A DNA stretch of 10,643 nucleotides from contig DBZV01000049.1 in assembly GCA_002311865.1 (NCBI GenBank), forward strand, positions 9,876 to 20,518. Reading direction: 5' to 3'. The notes beneath the pieces were generated by a model. The model saw only the letters and a program-made list of their open reading frames with translations. It was not told the DNA's origin and did not search any database. How positions within the stretch are numbered: the first letter of the stretch is position 1; every line of letters starts with the position of its first letter. The position numbers and the translations under genes are program-made. Below, one piece after another: positions 1-7,086 of the stretch. The stretch is from Dehalococcoidia bacterium UBA1151. Lineage in GTDB: Bacteria > Chloroflexota > Dehalococcoidia > Lucifugimonadales > Lucifugimonadaceae.

Positions 1-896
1 CGGTTAGTAAATCCGACACCCACGCGTACTGCAAATTGGTGGGCATCAAGACACGTCACGACTCCTCCAACGATGATCTCTCGTTTGCCCGAAACCGGAT
101 TCGCCACAAAATCTTGCCTGAACTGCAGGAGCTGAATCCATCAGTCTCAGAGGCGCTGATCAGGCTGGGTGAGGCGGCAGGCGCAGATCACGCGGCGCTT
201 GAGGCCATCGTGGATAACGAGTGGGATGTCGTAAGCCAAAAAGACGGCGAAGTGCTGTTACCTTTTGCGCTGCTAAACCAGGTCCCAAATGCGGTGAAGA
301 CCCGCCTCATTCAACGCTCATTTTCCATCCTGGATCCGAGCCATCGGCAGACGCTCGAAACAGTCCACATCAAAGCGATACTTGAAGCGACTCGCAATGG
401 TGCGGGGTTATCGATCGAACTGCCCGCGGGCGTAGTGGCGACAGTTGGATATGAGAACGTCACTCTGAGCAGGGGTCCGAAACCGATCGACTACCATTAT
501 CTGCTGATTGATGATCAGGTGATCCTGGAAGTGCCTGGCTGGCTGGCGTTGGACTCCACTTCAACTCTCACCGCAGTACTGATTGAACCACCAGCTGACA
601 CATCAGATATTTCTGAGTCGACCGCCTACTTGGACTTGCAAACGGCAGGCCAATCCCTGATAGTGCGGAACTGGATTAAAGGTGACCGATTTCAGCCATT
701 GGGCATGTCTGAAGAGAAGAAGCTGTCAGACTTCTTTATCGATAGCAAAGTGCCCCGCGACTGGCGCAAACGTATTCCGCTGGTGCTTTTGAATGACAGA
801 ATCGCGTGGGTGGCAGGCTACCGTATCGCTGAGTGGGCCAAAGTCTCTTCTGAGACCAACAACTGTGTCAGGCTCGAACTGGCGTCGACTGGATAA
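1..896 (+). CDS. tilS: tRNA(Ile)-lysidine synthetase TilS, C-terminal part (5' end outside window)
   Basis: TilS uses ATP and lysine to convert C34 of the CAU-anticodon isoleucine tRNA to lysidine in the cytoplasm, so that the tRNA reads AUA and is charged with Ile. The frame is open from base 3 through the left edge, so about 297 C-terminal residues are visible. The ATP-binding domain with its SGGxDS P-loop would lie upstream. The first visible stretch has the family pattern: HAYCKLVGI, then D-SSND, then FARNRIRHKILPEL followed by NPSVSEAL. The last ~75 residues match the TilS C-terminal domain, with VRNWIKGDRFQPLG, then KKLSDFFID and KVPRDWRKRIPLVL, then WVAGYRI. A TTG at base 36 could be mistaken for a start, but homology continues upstream of it. 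It ends TAA, two bases before the stop of the opposing gene. Identification is firm; the truncation is a window effect. Confidence 0.93.
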   Translation, partial: VSKSDTHAYCKLVGIKTRHDSSNDDLSFARNRIRHKILPELQELNPSVSEALIRLGEAAGADHAALEAIVDNEWDVVSQKDGEVLLPFALLNQVPNAVKTRLIQRSFSILDPSHRQTLETVHIKAILEATRNGAGLSIELPAGVVATVGYENVTLSRGPKPIDYHYLLIDDQVILEVPGWLALDSTSTLTAVLIEPPADTSDISESTAYLDLQTAGQSLIVRNWIKGDRFQPLGMSEEKKLSDFFIDSKVPRDWRKRIPLVLLNDRIAWVAGYRIAEWAKVSSETNNCVRLELASTG

Positions 897-898
897 TC

Positions 899-1897
899 CT
901 AGAGGACTCTTCCAAGCCGCCCGTTCTGAGTGATGCCCGGTATACGGCCGCGCTTTGCTGCCGGCCGGCCTTCGATTTCGTGGATATCTGCCGTGAAATT
1001 GTTGGACGGGGCGCTGCTTATGTACGACCCGACGCCAAAGACATTTACCGGGGATTCCGTCTCCACAAACTCACGAACCCGGTCCGGCGTCATTCCACCT
1101 GACACGATTATGTCGACGTGGCTGAATCCGGCCTGATCAAGGCGAGCGCGAAGCTCCTGCACGAGCGCGGGGGTGACGCCACCCCGTTCCTTTGGAGTGT
1201 CCAGTCGAACGCCGCGAAGCTTCTCTCGCATGACGCGAGCAACTTCCAGCGACTCCTCAGTCTCATCGTGGAACGTGTCCACCAGGGCAACCCGTGGCGT
1301 CTCCGGTGGCATATGCCTGTCAAATGCCTGGATGGCGCGAACTGTGTCACCCATGATCAGAACCAGTGCGTGAGGCATGGTCCCTGATGGGGTGAGTCCG
1401 GTCAATCGAGCGCCGAGAACGGACGACGGCGCGACGCAGCCGCCAACGACGGCCGAGTACTCCATGATGCCCGCGACCGAGGGGTGAACATGACGGGCTC
1501 CGAACGAAACGATTGGGATACCCTGAGCAGCTTCTACACACTCGCGCGCCGCTGACGCCCAACCTGTGCATGATGCCAATATTCCGCAGATTGCCGTCTC
1601 ATACAGTCCAAATGAAACGTAAGGCGCGTGGATACGGAGCGAGACTTCCTTACGATTGACGGCAGAGCCCTCTTCAAGTGCCCACACCTCACGGCCGGTC
1701 TCAGGCAGGACCTTGGTGAGAAGCGATCTCACCTCGTTGATTCCACCCAGCACACCCCCGCGCTCAGGCGTAAACTCCATCACCACTTCCGGGTTCATCC
1801 CCTCATTACGGAGAATGGTCATGGTGCGGTGGAAATAGACGTCCGCCGTGTCACCTACCAGTACGGAGTTCGCAATCTCGAAGTCTCGTGTTGTCAT
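899..1897 (-). CDS. Nicotinate phosphoribosyltransferase, short Thermoplasma-like form
   Basis: This cytoplasmic enzyme joins nicotinate to PRPP (with ATP hydrolysis) to make nicotinate mononucleotide, the entry step of the Preiss-Handler route to NAD. The 332-residue protein matches the archaeal/bacterial short NAPRTase type. Visible signatures are GDTADVYFHRT near residues 15-25, VSFGLYETAICG (94-105), SFGARHVHP (131-139), GTMPHAL (172-178), VDTFHDE (206-212), RLDTP (231-235) and SGGM (266-269). GTMPHA (His176) sits where family members carry the conserved GTxxH histidine. The final phosphate-binding part reads FGVGSYIS (287-294). The protein stops soon after KRGRIPGI, so it lacks the C-terminal four-cysteine zinc-knuckle-like domain of the Thermoplasma acidophilum enzyme. 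The ATG start lacks an obvious Shine-Dalgarno sequence but fits the family N-terminus. It is tail-to-tail with tilS and separated by 153 bp from the glycosyltransferase gene upstream. A quinolinate phosphoribosyltransferase is less likely given these motifs. Confidence 0.88.
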   Translation of the reverse strand: MTTRDFEIANSVLVGDTADVYFHRTMTILRNEGMNPEVVMEFTPERGGVLGGINEVRSLLTKVLPETGREVWALEEGSAVNRKEVSLRIHAPYVSFGLYETAICGILASCTGWASAARECVEAAQGIPIVSFGARHVHPSVAGIMEYSAVVGGCVAPSSVLGARLTGLTPSGTMPHALVLIMGDTVRAIQAFDRHMPPETPRVALVDTFHDETEESLEVARVMREKLRGVRLDTPKERGGVTPALVQELRARLDQAGFSHVDIIVSGGMTPDRVREFVETESPVNVFGVGSYISSAPSNNFTADIHEIEGRPAAKRGRIPGITQNGRLGRVL

Positions 1898-2050
1898 GGG
1901 CTCGGTAACTATCTTCCCCGTGGGTCAGGTGTTTGTGTCACGAATTTTTGATCGGAATCTTGCTGGCGCCTCAATAGTGTAATCGCGATTCCGGCAGAGC
2001 GATGCAGTGCTTATGGCACACCGCACGATACCTGACCGCGGCCATGTCTG
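1898..2050. other. Intergenic spacer with inverted repeat
   Basis: A 153-bp noncoding gap between the end of the glycosyltransferase gene and the start of the nicotinate phosphoribosyltransferase gene, both on the minus strand. It should hold the promoter of the latter, but I see no convincing -35/-10 pair. It contains a perfect 10-bp palindrome, AATCGCGATT, at 1981-1990. It also contains a 7-bp inverted repeat, CGGAATC (1953-1959) with GATTCCG (1987-1993), 27 bp apart. Neither is followed by a T-run on the minus strand, so neither looks like a rho-independent terminator. An operator role is possible but unsupported. Confidence 0.4.
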
Positions 2051-2779
2051 CTACCGGCCTGCGACCTTTGGTCTACCGCCAAATCTAAGTCGCAACAGGC
2101 CTTTAATATCTTCCCACGCAGTGCTAATGATTTTGACTCGAGAGTCAGGATCATCGACCCACCGCACAGGAATTTCCTTGATCGAGTAACCATTCTTTTG
2201 CGCAATCAACAGCAACTCCGTATCAAAGAACCAGGCGTTATCTTTGACCAGCGGGACCAGTGCATTCGCTGCGTCGGCGGAGATCGCTTTGAAACCGCAC
2301 TGCGCATCTTTGAACTTTGTAAAAAACATCGTCCTGAATAGCGCGCTGTAACCACGAGAAGTGATCTCTCGCTTGAGCGTCCTATTCACCACATCTGAGT
2401 CGCCCATCAACCTTGAGCCGATCGCCAGAGAGTTGCCTTCGTCGGCAATAGCGCTGACCAGTTCCGGCACGTGCTTCAAATCGGTGGATAGATCAACGTC
2501 CATATAGCACCTTACGTCGGCATCGCTTTCAAGCCACGCTTTTTTGAGCGCTCGGCCACGTCCACGCTGTTCAATGTGCGTGATGCGCAGGTCTCCGGAA
2601 TCATTCATCAGGCTGGTCGCAACTTCGATGGTCTTATCTATCGAGCCGTTGTCGGCCACCAGAATGCTCCACACTCGATCCGGATGCTCACCGAAAAAGC
2701 TCCGCAGCAATTCAACACAGCGCGGAAGAGAGTGCTCTTCGTTGAGCACGGGAATAATTACATCAACCGTAGTAGCCAC
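2051..2779 (-). CDS. Family 2 glycosyltransferase, polyprenyl-phosphate sugar synthase-like
   Basis: This 242-residue protein has a GT-A fold of the GT2 family, closest in pattern to the dolichyl-phosphate glucose/mannose synthase (Alg5/DPM-like) subgroup. Such enzymes move a sugar from a nucleotide sugar to a polyprenyl phosphate at the cytoplasmic face of the membrane. It starts with VDVIIPVLNEE (5-15). It then shows ADNGSID (42-48), the metal-binding DxD as YMDVDLST (92-99, Asp94 and Asp96), AIGSRL (119-124) and DAQCGFKA (158-165). Around residues 186-206 it has DTELLLIAQKNGY and IPVRW, as in Alg5-like proteins. No transmembrane segment is present, so membrane attachment would be peripheral. 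The GTG start at 2779 has only a weak ribosome binding site. It lies 21 nt after the purH stop, so it is probably the last gene of the pur transcript. The sugar and acceptor cannot be read from the sequence. Confidence 0.85.
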   Translation of the reverse strand: MATTVDVIIPVLNEEHSLPRCVELLRSFFGEHPDRVWSILVADNGSIDKTIEVATSLMNDSGDLRITHIEQRGRGRALKKAWLESDADVRCYMDVDLSTDLKHVPELVSAIADEGNSLAIGSRLMGDSDVVNRTLKREITSRGYSALFRTMFFTKFKDAQCGFKAISADAANALVPLVKDNAWFFDTELLLIAQKNGYSIKEIPVRWVDDPDSRVKIISTAWEDIKGLLRLRFGGRPKVAGR

Positions 2780-2800
2780 TGCGCTTCGCTGACCGAGTGC

Positions 2801-4330
2801 CTAATGGAGAAAGTGCCGATTGGGGGTGAAAACGAGCACGATTCCTCGCTTGTTGGCCTCTTCAATGACCTCCCCATCTCGGATAGAACCACCCGGGGCG
2901 ATGACCGCTGTGCAACCCGCGGCATCAGCCGCCTCGATGCTGTCTGGGAATGGGAAGAAGGCGTCGGATGCAAGCACTGAGCCGTTCGCCTCATCACCAG
3001 CCAACTGAGCAGATATCTCCACACTCATCACGCGATTGGGTTGCCCGGCTCCCATCCCCATGATCGCCTGATCCTTGACCATCACGATGGCGTTTGATTT
3101 GATCATGGCACACGCATGCAGGGCGAATGTCAGGTCTCGCACCTGCTCCGATGTTGGCTGTTTTTCCGTCTTCACTTCCCAATCATCCGGCGTCTCAGGG
3201 ATGGTGTCTGGAGATTGAACCAGCAGTCCGCCGGTTATCGAATGAACCTTGAGAGCGGGCGAACTTGGCCGATTGACGCGCAGCACGCGCGCGCTTTTGC
3301 GCTTGGAGAGCGCCTCAAGCGCATCGGGCTCATATCCGGGCGCAATCACCACGTGAAAAAGCGTCCCCTTCATGGCCGCGACAGTATCGACAGTGACCCT
3401 GCGGTTGAAGCCCACAATGCCGCCGTATGCGGATACCGGATCACCTGCAAGTGCCCGTCTGAACGCCTCAGATTGATCCTCATGAATAGCCAGGCCACAG
3501 GGATTGGCGTGCTTAACGATAGAGACGGCCGTGTCTGACAGCGACTGAACAGAGCGCCATGCAGAATCGGCATCCAGATAGTTGATATATCCAAGCTCAG
3601 GACCAAGAAGCTGCTCAGCGCCAGCGACGCCACTCGGCGTGCCCGGAGCTGAGTAAATCGCGCCACTCTGGTGCGGGTTCTCACCATACTTCAGCTTCGA
3701 AACCAGGTTCCAGCCGCCAGTGAACTCTGATGGGAAGTCTCCGTCTCCAAGCGACTCGCCGCGCAGGTACGAACTCACCACCGTGTCGTAATGGGCCACA
3801 TGCTGGAACGCCTTCGCGGCGAGCTTGCGACGTTCTTCCATCGGCACGCCGCCAGAAGTGATCATCTCGCCAACGCGGCCATAGTCGCCTGGATCCACCA
3901 CAACGATCACATGGGGGAAGTTCTTCGCGGCTGCGCGCACCATAGCAGGGCCACCAATGTCGATGTTCTCAAGGGCGTCTTCCAGAGCCACATCCGGCTG
4001 TGAAATCGTCTCCACAAACGGGTAAAGGTTAGACACCACTACGTCCACCGCCGTGATGTTGTGCTCGGACAACTCCGCAACATGCGTTGCCACGTCGCGT
4101 CGGGCCAGTATGCCTCCGTGGATCTTGGGATGAAGTGTCTTCACCCGTCCGTCAAGGATCTCCGGGGAGCCAGTAACATCAGCCACCTGTGTGACTTCAA
4201 GACCACCCGCAGATGAGATGGTCTCGTACGTCGCGCCCGTGCTCATCAGACCGTAGCCTGCTTCGCTCAGCACGCGCGCGAAATCGATTATCGATTTCTT
4301 GTTATAAACACTCAGTAACGCGTAGGCCAC
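2801..4330 (-). CDS. purH: Bifunctional AICAR formyltransferase / IMP cyclohydrolase
   Basis: PurH performs the last two steps of IMP synthesis: formylation of AICAR with 10-formyl-tetrahydrofolate, then ring closure to IMP. The N-terminal MGS-like cyclohydrolase domain covers about residues 1-190, with ALLSVYNKKSI (4-14), STGAT (30-34), GRVKTLHPKIHGGIL (61-75) and NIDIGGPAMVRAAAKN (122-137). The formyltransferase domain follows, with KYGENPHQSGAIY (214-226), VKHANPCGLAI (272-282, containing the catalytic Lys-His pair), AYGGIVGFNR (301-310), IKSNAIV (410-416), GMGAGQPNRV (425-434) and the terminal VFTPNRHFLH. The length of 509 residues is normal. I chose the GTG at 4330 because GAGAGGA sits 5 nt upstream and the family N-terminus begins there. 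A longer reading from 4465 would overlap purM by about 98 bp with unrelated sequence. The gene lies 37 nt after purM on the same strand. Confidence 0.96.
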   Translation of the reverse strand: MAYALLSVYNKKSIIDFARVLSEAGYGLMSTGATYETISSAGGLEVTQVADVTGSPEILDGRVKTLHPKIHGGILARRDVATHVAELSEHNITAVDVVVSNLYPFVETISQPDVALEDALENIDIGGPAMVRAAAKNFPHVIVVVDPGDYGRVGEMITSGGVPMEERRKLAAKAFQHVAHYDTVVSSYLRGESLGDGDFPSEFTGGWNLVSKLKYGENPHQSGAIYSAPGTPSGVAGAEQLLGPELGYINYLDADSAWRSVQSLSDTAVSIVKHANPCGLAIHEDQSEAFRRALAGDPVSAYGGIVGFNRRVTVDTVAAMKGTLFHVVIAPGYEPDALEALSKRKSARVLRVNRPSSPALKVHSITGGLLVQSPDTIPETPDDWEVKTEKQPTSEQVRDLTFALHACAMIKSNAIVMVKDQAIMGMGAGQPNRVMSVEISAQLAGDEANGSVLASDAFFPFPDSIEAADAAGCTAVIAPGGSIRDGEVIEEANKRGIVLVFTPNRHFLH

Positions 4331-4342
4331 GTAATTCCTCTC
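4331..4342 (-). promoter_or_regulatory. Ribosome binding site deciding the purH start
   Basis: On the minus strand GAGAGGA (4342-4336) is followed by a 5-nt spacer and GTG. This is one of the clearest Shine-Dalgarno sequences in the window. It supports the GTG at 4330 over the far-upstream ATG/GTG codons that would run back into purM. Confidence 0.75.
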
Positions 4343-4367
4343 AATTTTGGCCGCTTCTGAGATCCCA

Positions 4368-5393
4368 CTATTCGATGACCACGCTATTGCCAGAAGTCTT
4401 TGATTGGCTGACGACTGAGCCAAGCTTCCATGCGCCGTCGGTAGCGGCCAGAACGGACGGAGCACGCTCGGGAGCGCAGATGAGAATCATCCCAACGCCC
4501 ATGTTAAATACGCGGAACATTTCAGCCTCGTCCACCCTGCCAGCCGCCTGAATGACGTTGAACAGAGCGGGAACCTCCCAGCTGCTTCGATCCAACCGAA
4601 CGGCCAGGCCATCGGGAAGAACGCGCGGAAGATTCTCCTGGAATCCGCCGCCCGTGATGTGTGACATTCCGCGAATGTCCGACATGACCGGCATGATCGC
4701 GTCCAGATAGCTCCGATGCGGGACAAGGAGCGCCTCACCAAGTGTGCCATGCAGGCCCCCCGGGCGTTCGTTCAGCACATCCGGATTCTCATCAATATTG
4801 AACGCCTGCCGAATCAACGACGCGCCGTTGGTATGCATGCCACTTGATGGAAGTCCCAGTAAGACATCGCCTTGCCGAATGGTCTCCTTTGGCGTCAGCA
4901 ACTCGTCCTTCCGAACCGTGCCAACGATGAACCCAACCAGATCGAAGTCTCCGTTGCTATATACGCCGGGGAGGAACGCGGTCTCACCGCCGATGATCGA
5001 GCAGTTCGCTTCATTGCACGCGTCGCGTAGGCCCTCGGCAACCTCAAGGATTCGCTTTTCGTCCGCACTGTCGATTCCGATGTAGTCGAGGAAGAAGAGC
5101 GGCTTCGCTCCCATGGTCAGAATGTCATTTACGCAATGATTAACGATGTCCTTGCCAAGCGCCCGGAACTTTCCGGCGGCAACAGCAATTCTCACCTTCG
5201 TACCCACGCTGTCCGTGCTGGCCACAATAAGCGTCTCAGAATCGTCTGGGTTATCTATGCCACCTGCAAAAAAACCCGAATTGGGTAGAACGGTAGGTCC
5301 GTGAGTCTGCCCCACTATTGAGATGAGCGCGTTCTTGATTGGCGCGGCGGCGTCAAGATCAACACCAGCTTCTCTATAAGTGATTCCGGTCAT
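4368..5393 (-). CDS. purM: Phosphoribosylformylglycinamidine cyclo-ligase (AIR synthetase)
   Basis: PurM closes the imidazole ring: FGAM plus ATP gives 5-aminoimidazole ribonucleotide, step 5 of de novo purine synthesis in the cytoplasm. The 341-residue product has the usual family length and order of motifs. These are YREAGVDLDA (6-15), the glycine-rich ATP-binding STDSVGTKVRIA (59-70), HCVNDILTMGAKPLFFLDYI (86-105), GGETAFLPGVY (135-145), GLPSSGMHTNGASLIR (180-195), HITGGGFQENLPRVLP (245-260) and EMFRVFNMGVGM (291-302). The more usual GGETAEMPG reads GGETAFLPG here, a mild variation. The ATG at 5393 fits the family N-terminus but has no Shine-Dalgarno sequence. A 92-bp gap separates it from purF, with a possible internal promoter. 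The product of PurF reaches PurM only through PurD, PurN/T and PurL, which are encoded elsewhere. Confidence 0.96.
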   Translation of the reverse strand: MTGITYREAGVDLDAAAPIKNALISIVGQTHGPTVLPNSGFFAGGIDNPDDSETLIVASTDSVGTKVRIAVAAGKFRALGKDIVNHCVNDILTMGAKPLFFLDYIGIDSADEKRILEVAEGLRDACNEANCSIIGGETAFLPGVYSNGDFDLVGFIVGTVRKDELLTPKETIRQGDVLLGLPSSGMHTNGASLIRQAFNIDENPDVLNERPGGLHGTLGEALLVPHRSYLDAIMPVMSDIRGMSHITGGGFQENLPRVLPDGLAVRLDRSSWEVPALFNVIQAAGRVDEAEMFRVFNMGVGMILICAPERAPSVLAATDGAWKLGSVVSQSKTSGNSVVIE

Positions 5394-5485
5394 CGGCGTT
5401 TTGAGTGAAGCCTTTAACTAAAAAGTGTCTAGATTCAAAGTATACGGCGGGAGGACGGGGATATTTAGAGAATCCGGGGAGTGTG
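5394..5485 (-). promoter_or_regulatory. purF-purM spacer with candidate internal promoter
   Basis: This 92-bp spacer is the longest inside the pur block. On the minus strand it carries TATACT at 5444-5439, a good -10 match, about 45 nt before the purM ATG. No recognisable -35 hexamer lies 16-18 nt upstream. The same TATACT hexamer, preceded by a GCCG-containing stretch, occurs ahead of purF. I see no terminator hairpin with a T-run in this spacer. The promoter call is tentative. Confidence 0.3.
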
Positions 5486-7003
5486 CTAGTCGCCTTCCAC
5501 GCCCATTGGCTCTTCCAGTTCCATTTTGCTCATCTCAAGCTGCACCGGAATCGGGTATCGACCGGTGAAACATCCACGGCAATAGGAGTCATCTTGAACG
5601 CCGACCGCCCGCATCAAGTGATCAACATCCAGGAAGCCAAGAGTGTCTGCGTCGATCAACTCTCTGATCTCATCGATAGAGTTGTTTGCCGCGATAAGTT
5701 GATCCAGGGTGCTCATGTCCACGCCAAAGTGGCACGTAGACGTGATTGGCGGTGCGGAGATCCGGACGTGAACTTCGGTTGCGCCTGCCTTGCGCAACAT
5801 CTCAACGATTCGCGGGGTTGTCGTCCCGCGGACGATGGAGTCATCGACCACCACGATTCGTTTGCCTTCAATCACGTCTCGCAGTGGATTGAACTTTAGG
5901 CGGACACCCAGATTGCGCATGGCCTGATCGGGCTGGATGAACGTCCGTTGCACGTACCGGTTCTTGACCAGGCCCTCGCCATAGGGGATGCCAGACTCTT
6001 CTGAATAGCCAACGGCATGTGAAATTCCTGAGTCCGGCACACCAATGACCAGGTCGCCTTCGGCCGGGTGCATCTTTGCCAGTTCACGGCCCATAGCCTG
6101 GCGCGCGCGGTGCGCCAACTTCCCGGCGAGAGTGCTGTCCGGGCGGGCGATGTAGATGTGCTCAAACACGCACATGGAGTGTGTGCTGCGATCTGTGCCA
6201 CTCCAGATATCACTCTGCACGCCGTCTTCGGTTATTACGACGGTTTCGCCAGGGTCCAACTCGCGCTCAAACGTTGCGCCGAGGTTGTCCAGTGCGCAGG
6301 ATTCCGACGCCAGTACGTAGCCGTTGTTCACACGCCCAATACACAGGGGGCGAATTCCGAGTGGGTCACGGATTCCGACAAGCTCATTGTTGGTCATGAT
6401 GACGAGCGAGTAGGCGCCTTTGAGCCGACGCATGCAGTACGCGGCGCGCTCACCCCAGGTTTGGCCCGGCGCATTTGCAAACAGATGAGCGATTACCTCT
6501 GAGTCAGACGACGTCCGGAACGTGACGCCCCACTCTTGCATCTCCCGCCTCAACTCACCAGCATTTATGACGTTGCCGTTGTGGCCAAATGCAAATTCAA
6601 TGCCGGGGCCATTTATGAGATATGGCTGCACGTTGTATTTACGCGTCGCGCCTTTGGTGGAATAGCGATTGTGGCCGATCGCAATATGGCCGGTCAGGAC
6701 TTTGAGGTCTTCTTCCCTGAACACCTGCGTAACAAGTCCGTTATCGGCATGGACTTTGATTCGTCGCCCGTTAGAGGCGGCGATCCCGGCGCTCTCCTGT
6801 CCCCGATGCTGCAACGCATGCAGCCCAAAGAAGGTAGCGCGAGCTACATCACTCTCGCGATCCATGATGCCAAAAATCCCGCACTCGTCTTGCGGCTTAT
6901 CGCCATCATGAAATTGCGTGTCAGATATCAGCGGGCGCCGGGGCTTATCGCCCGAGAGTCCGACCGGTCCGGCACTGTAGTAACCCGGATAGTTAGAAGA
7001 CAG
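5486..7003 (-). CDS. purF: Amidophosphoribosyltransferase PurF, [4Fe-4S] type, probable CTG start
   Basis: PurF commits PRPP to purine synthesis, using glutamine-derived ammonia to make phosphoribosylamine. The Ntn-hydrolase glutaminase domain begins at the Cys of CGIFGI (residue 41 from the CTG). It is followed by LQHRGQESAGI, GHNRYSTKG, GHNGNVINAGEL and SDSEVIAHL. The phosphoribosyltransferase domain has VIGVPDSGI and the PRPP loop VVVDDSIVRGTT. Four cysteines (CVFEHI, STCHFG and YCRGC) sit where the B. subtilis-type enzyme binds its 4Fe-4S cluster. Counted from the catalytic Cys they are at 238, 384, 435 and 438. The ATG at 6865 lies seven codons into the mature enzyme and would remove the nucleophile, so it cannot be the start. 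Upstream, the frame stays open to the tlyA stop with no ATG, GTG or TTG. CTG at 7003 has GGAGG six nt before it and gives a 40-residue propeptide and 505 residues in total. The identity is certain; the start is inferred, and a sequence error is the main alternative. Confidence 0.9.
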   Translation of the reverse strand: MSSNYPGYYSAGPVGLSGDKPRRPLISDTQFHDGDKPQDECGIFGIMDRESDVARATFFGLHALQHRGQESAGIAASNGRRIKVHADNGLVTQVFREEDLKVLTGHIAIGHNRYSTKGATRKYNVQPYLINGPGIEFAFGHNGNVINAGELRREMQEWGVTFRTSSDSEVIAHLFANAPGQTWGERAAYCMRRLKGAYSLVIMTNNELVGIRDPLGIRPLCIGRVNNGYVLASESCALDNLGATFERELDPGETVVITEDGVQSDIWSGTDRSTHSMCVFEHIYIARPDSTLAGKLAHRARQAMGRELAKMHPAEGDLVIGVPDSGISHAVGYSEESGIPYGEGLVKNRYVQRTFIQPDQAMRNLGVRLKFNPLRDVIEGKRIVVVDDSIVRGTTTPRIVEMLRKAGATEVHVRISAPPITSTCHFGVDMSTLDQLIAANNSIDEIRELIDADTLGFLDVDHLMRAVGVQDDSYCRGCFTGRYPIPVQLEMSKMELEEPMGVEGD

Positions 7004-7014
7004 GGATCCCCTCC
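7001..7014 (-). promoter_or_regulatory. Strong Shine-Dalgarno plus CTG codon, proposed purF start
   Basis: Read on the minus strand, GGAGGGG (7014-7008) is followed by ATCC and CTG (7003-7001). The core GGAGG is exactly 6 nt from the CTG, which is optimal spacing. The CTG is in frame with purF, and no standard start codon exists in this frame between here and the catalytic Cys codon at 6883-6881. This is the basis for the purF start. Confidence 0.6.
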
Positions 7015-7042
7015 AGAACCCACCGCCGACGGTTGCTAAACA

Positions 7043-7048
7043 AGTATA
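7043..7048 (-). promoter_or_regulatory. Candidate purF -10 box
   Basis: TATACT reads on the minus strand from 7048 to 7043, in the gap between the tlyA stop and purF. A transcript starting about seven bases later, near 7036, would have a leader of roughly 33 nt containing the GGAGGGG ribosome binding site. No clear -35 box is seen; CTCATT with 16-bp spacing is the best available. The same -10 hexamer precedes purM. Confidence 0.35.
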
Positions 7049-7086
7049 TCGGCTGGCGAGCGTAAATGAGAGTAACGGTTTAGAAC

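Noticed and set aside
4331..4465. N-terminal extension of purH into purM
   Set aside because: The extra 45 residues are unrelated to PurH and overlap the purM coding end; the GTG at 4330 has a strong ribosome binding site and the correct family N-terminus.
5405..5899. 164-residue plus-strand frame covering the purF-purM spacer and the purF 3' end
   Set aside because: Most of it is antisense to the PurF phosphoribosyltransferase domain; the part in the spacer has no recognisable start signal or motif.
5486..6865. purF starting at the ATG at 6865
   Set aside because: The product would begin seven residues into the mature enzyme and lack the N-terminal nucleophile Cys, although CGIFGI is encoded in frame just upstream.
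6068..7039. Plus-strand frames of 144 and 167 residues opposite purF
   Set aside because: They are antisense to the conserved glutaminase domain and the purF leader and show no protein family features.
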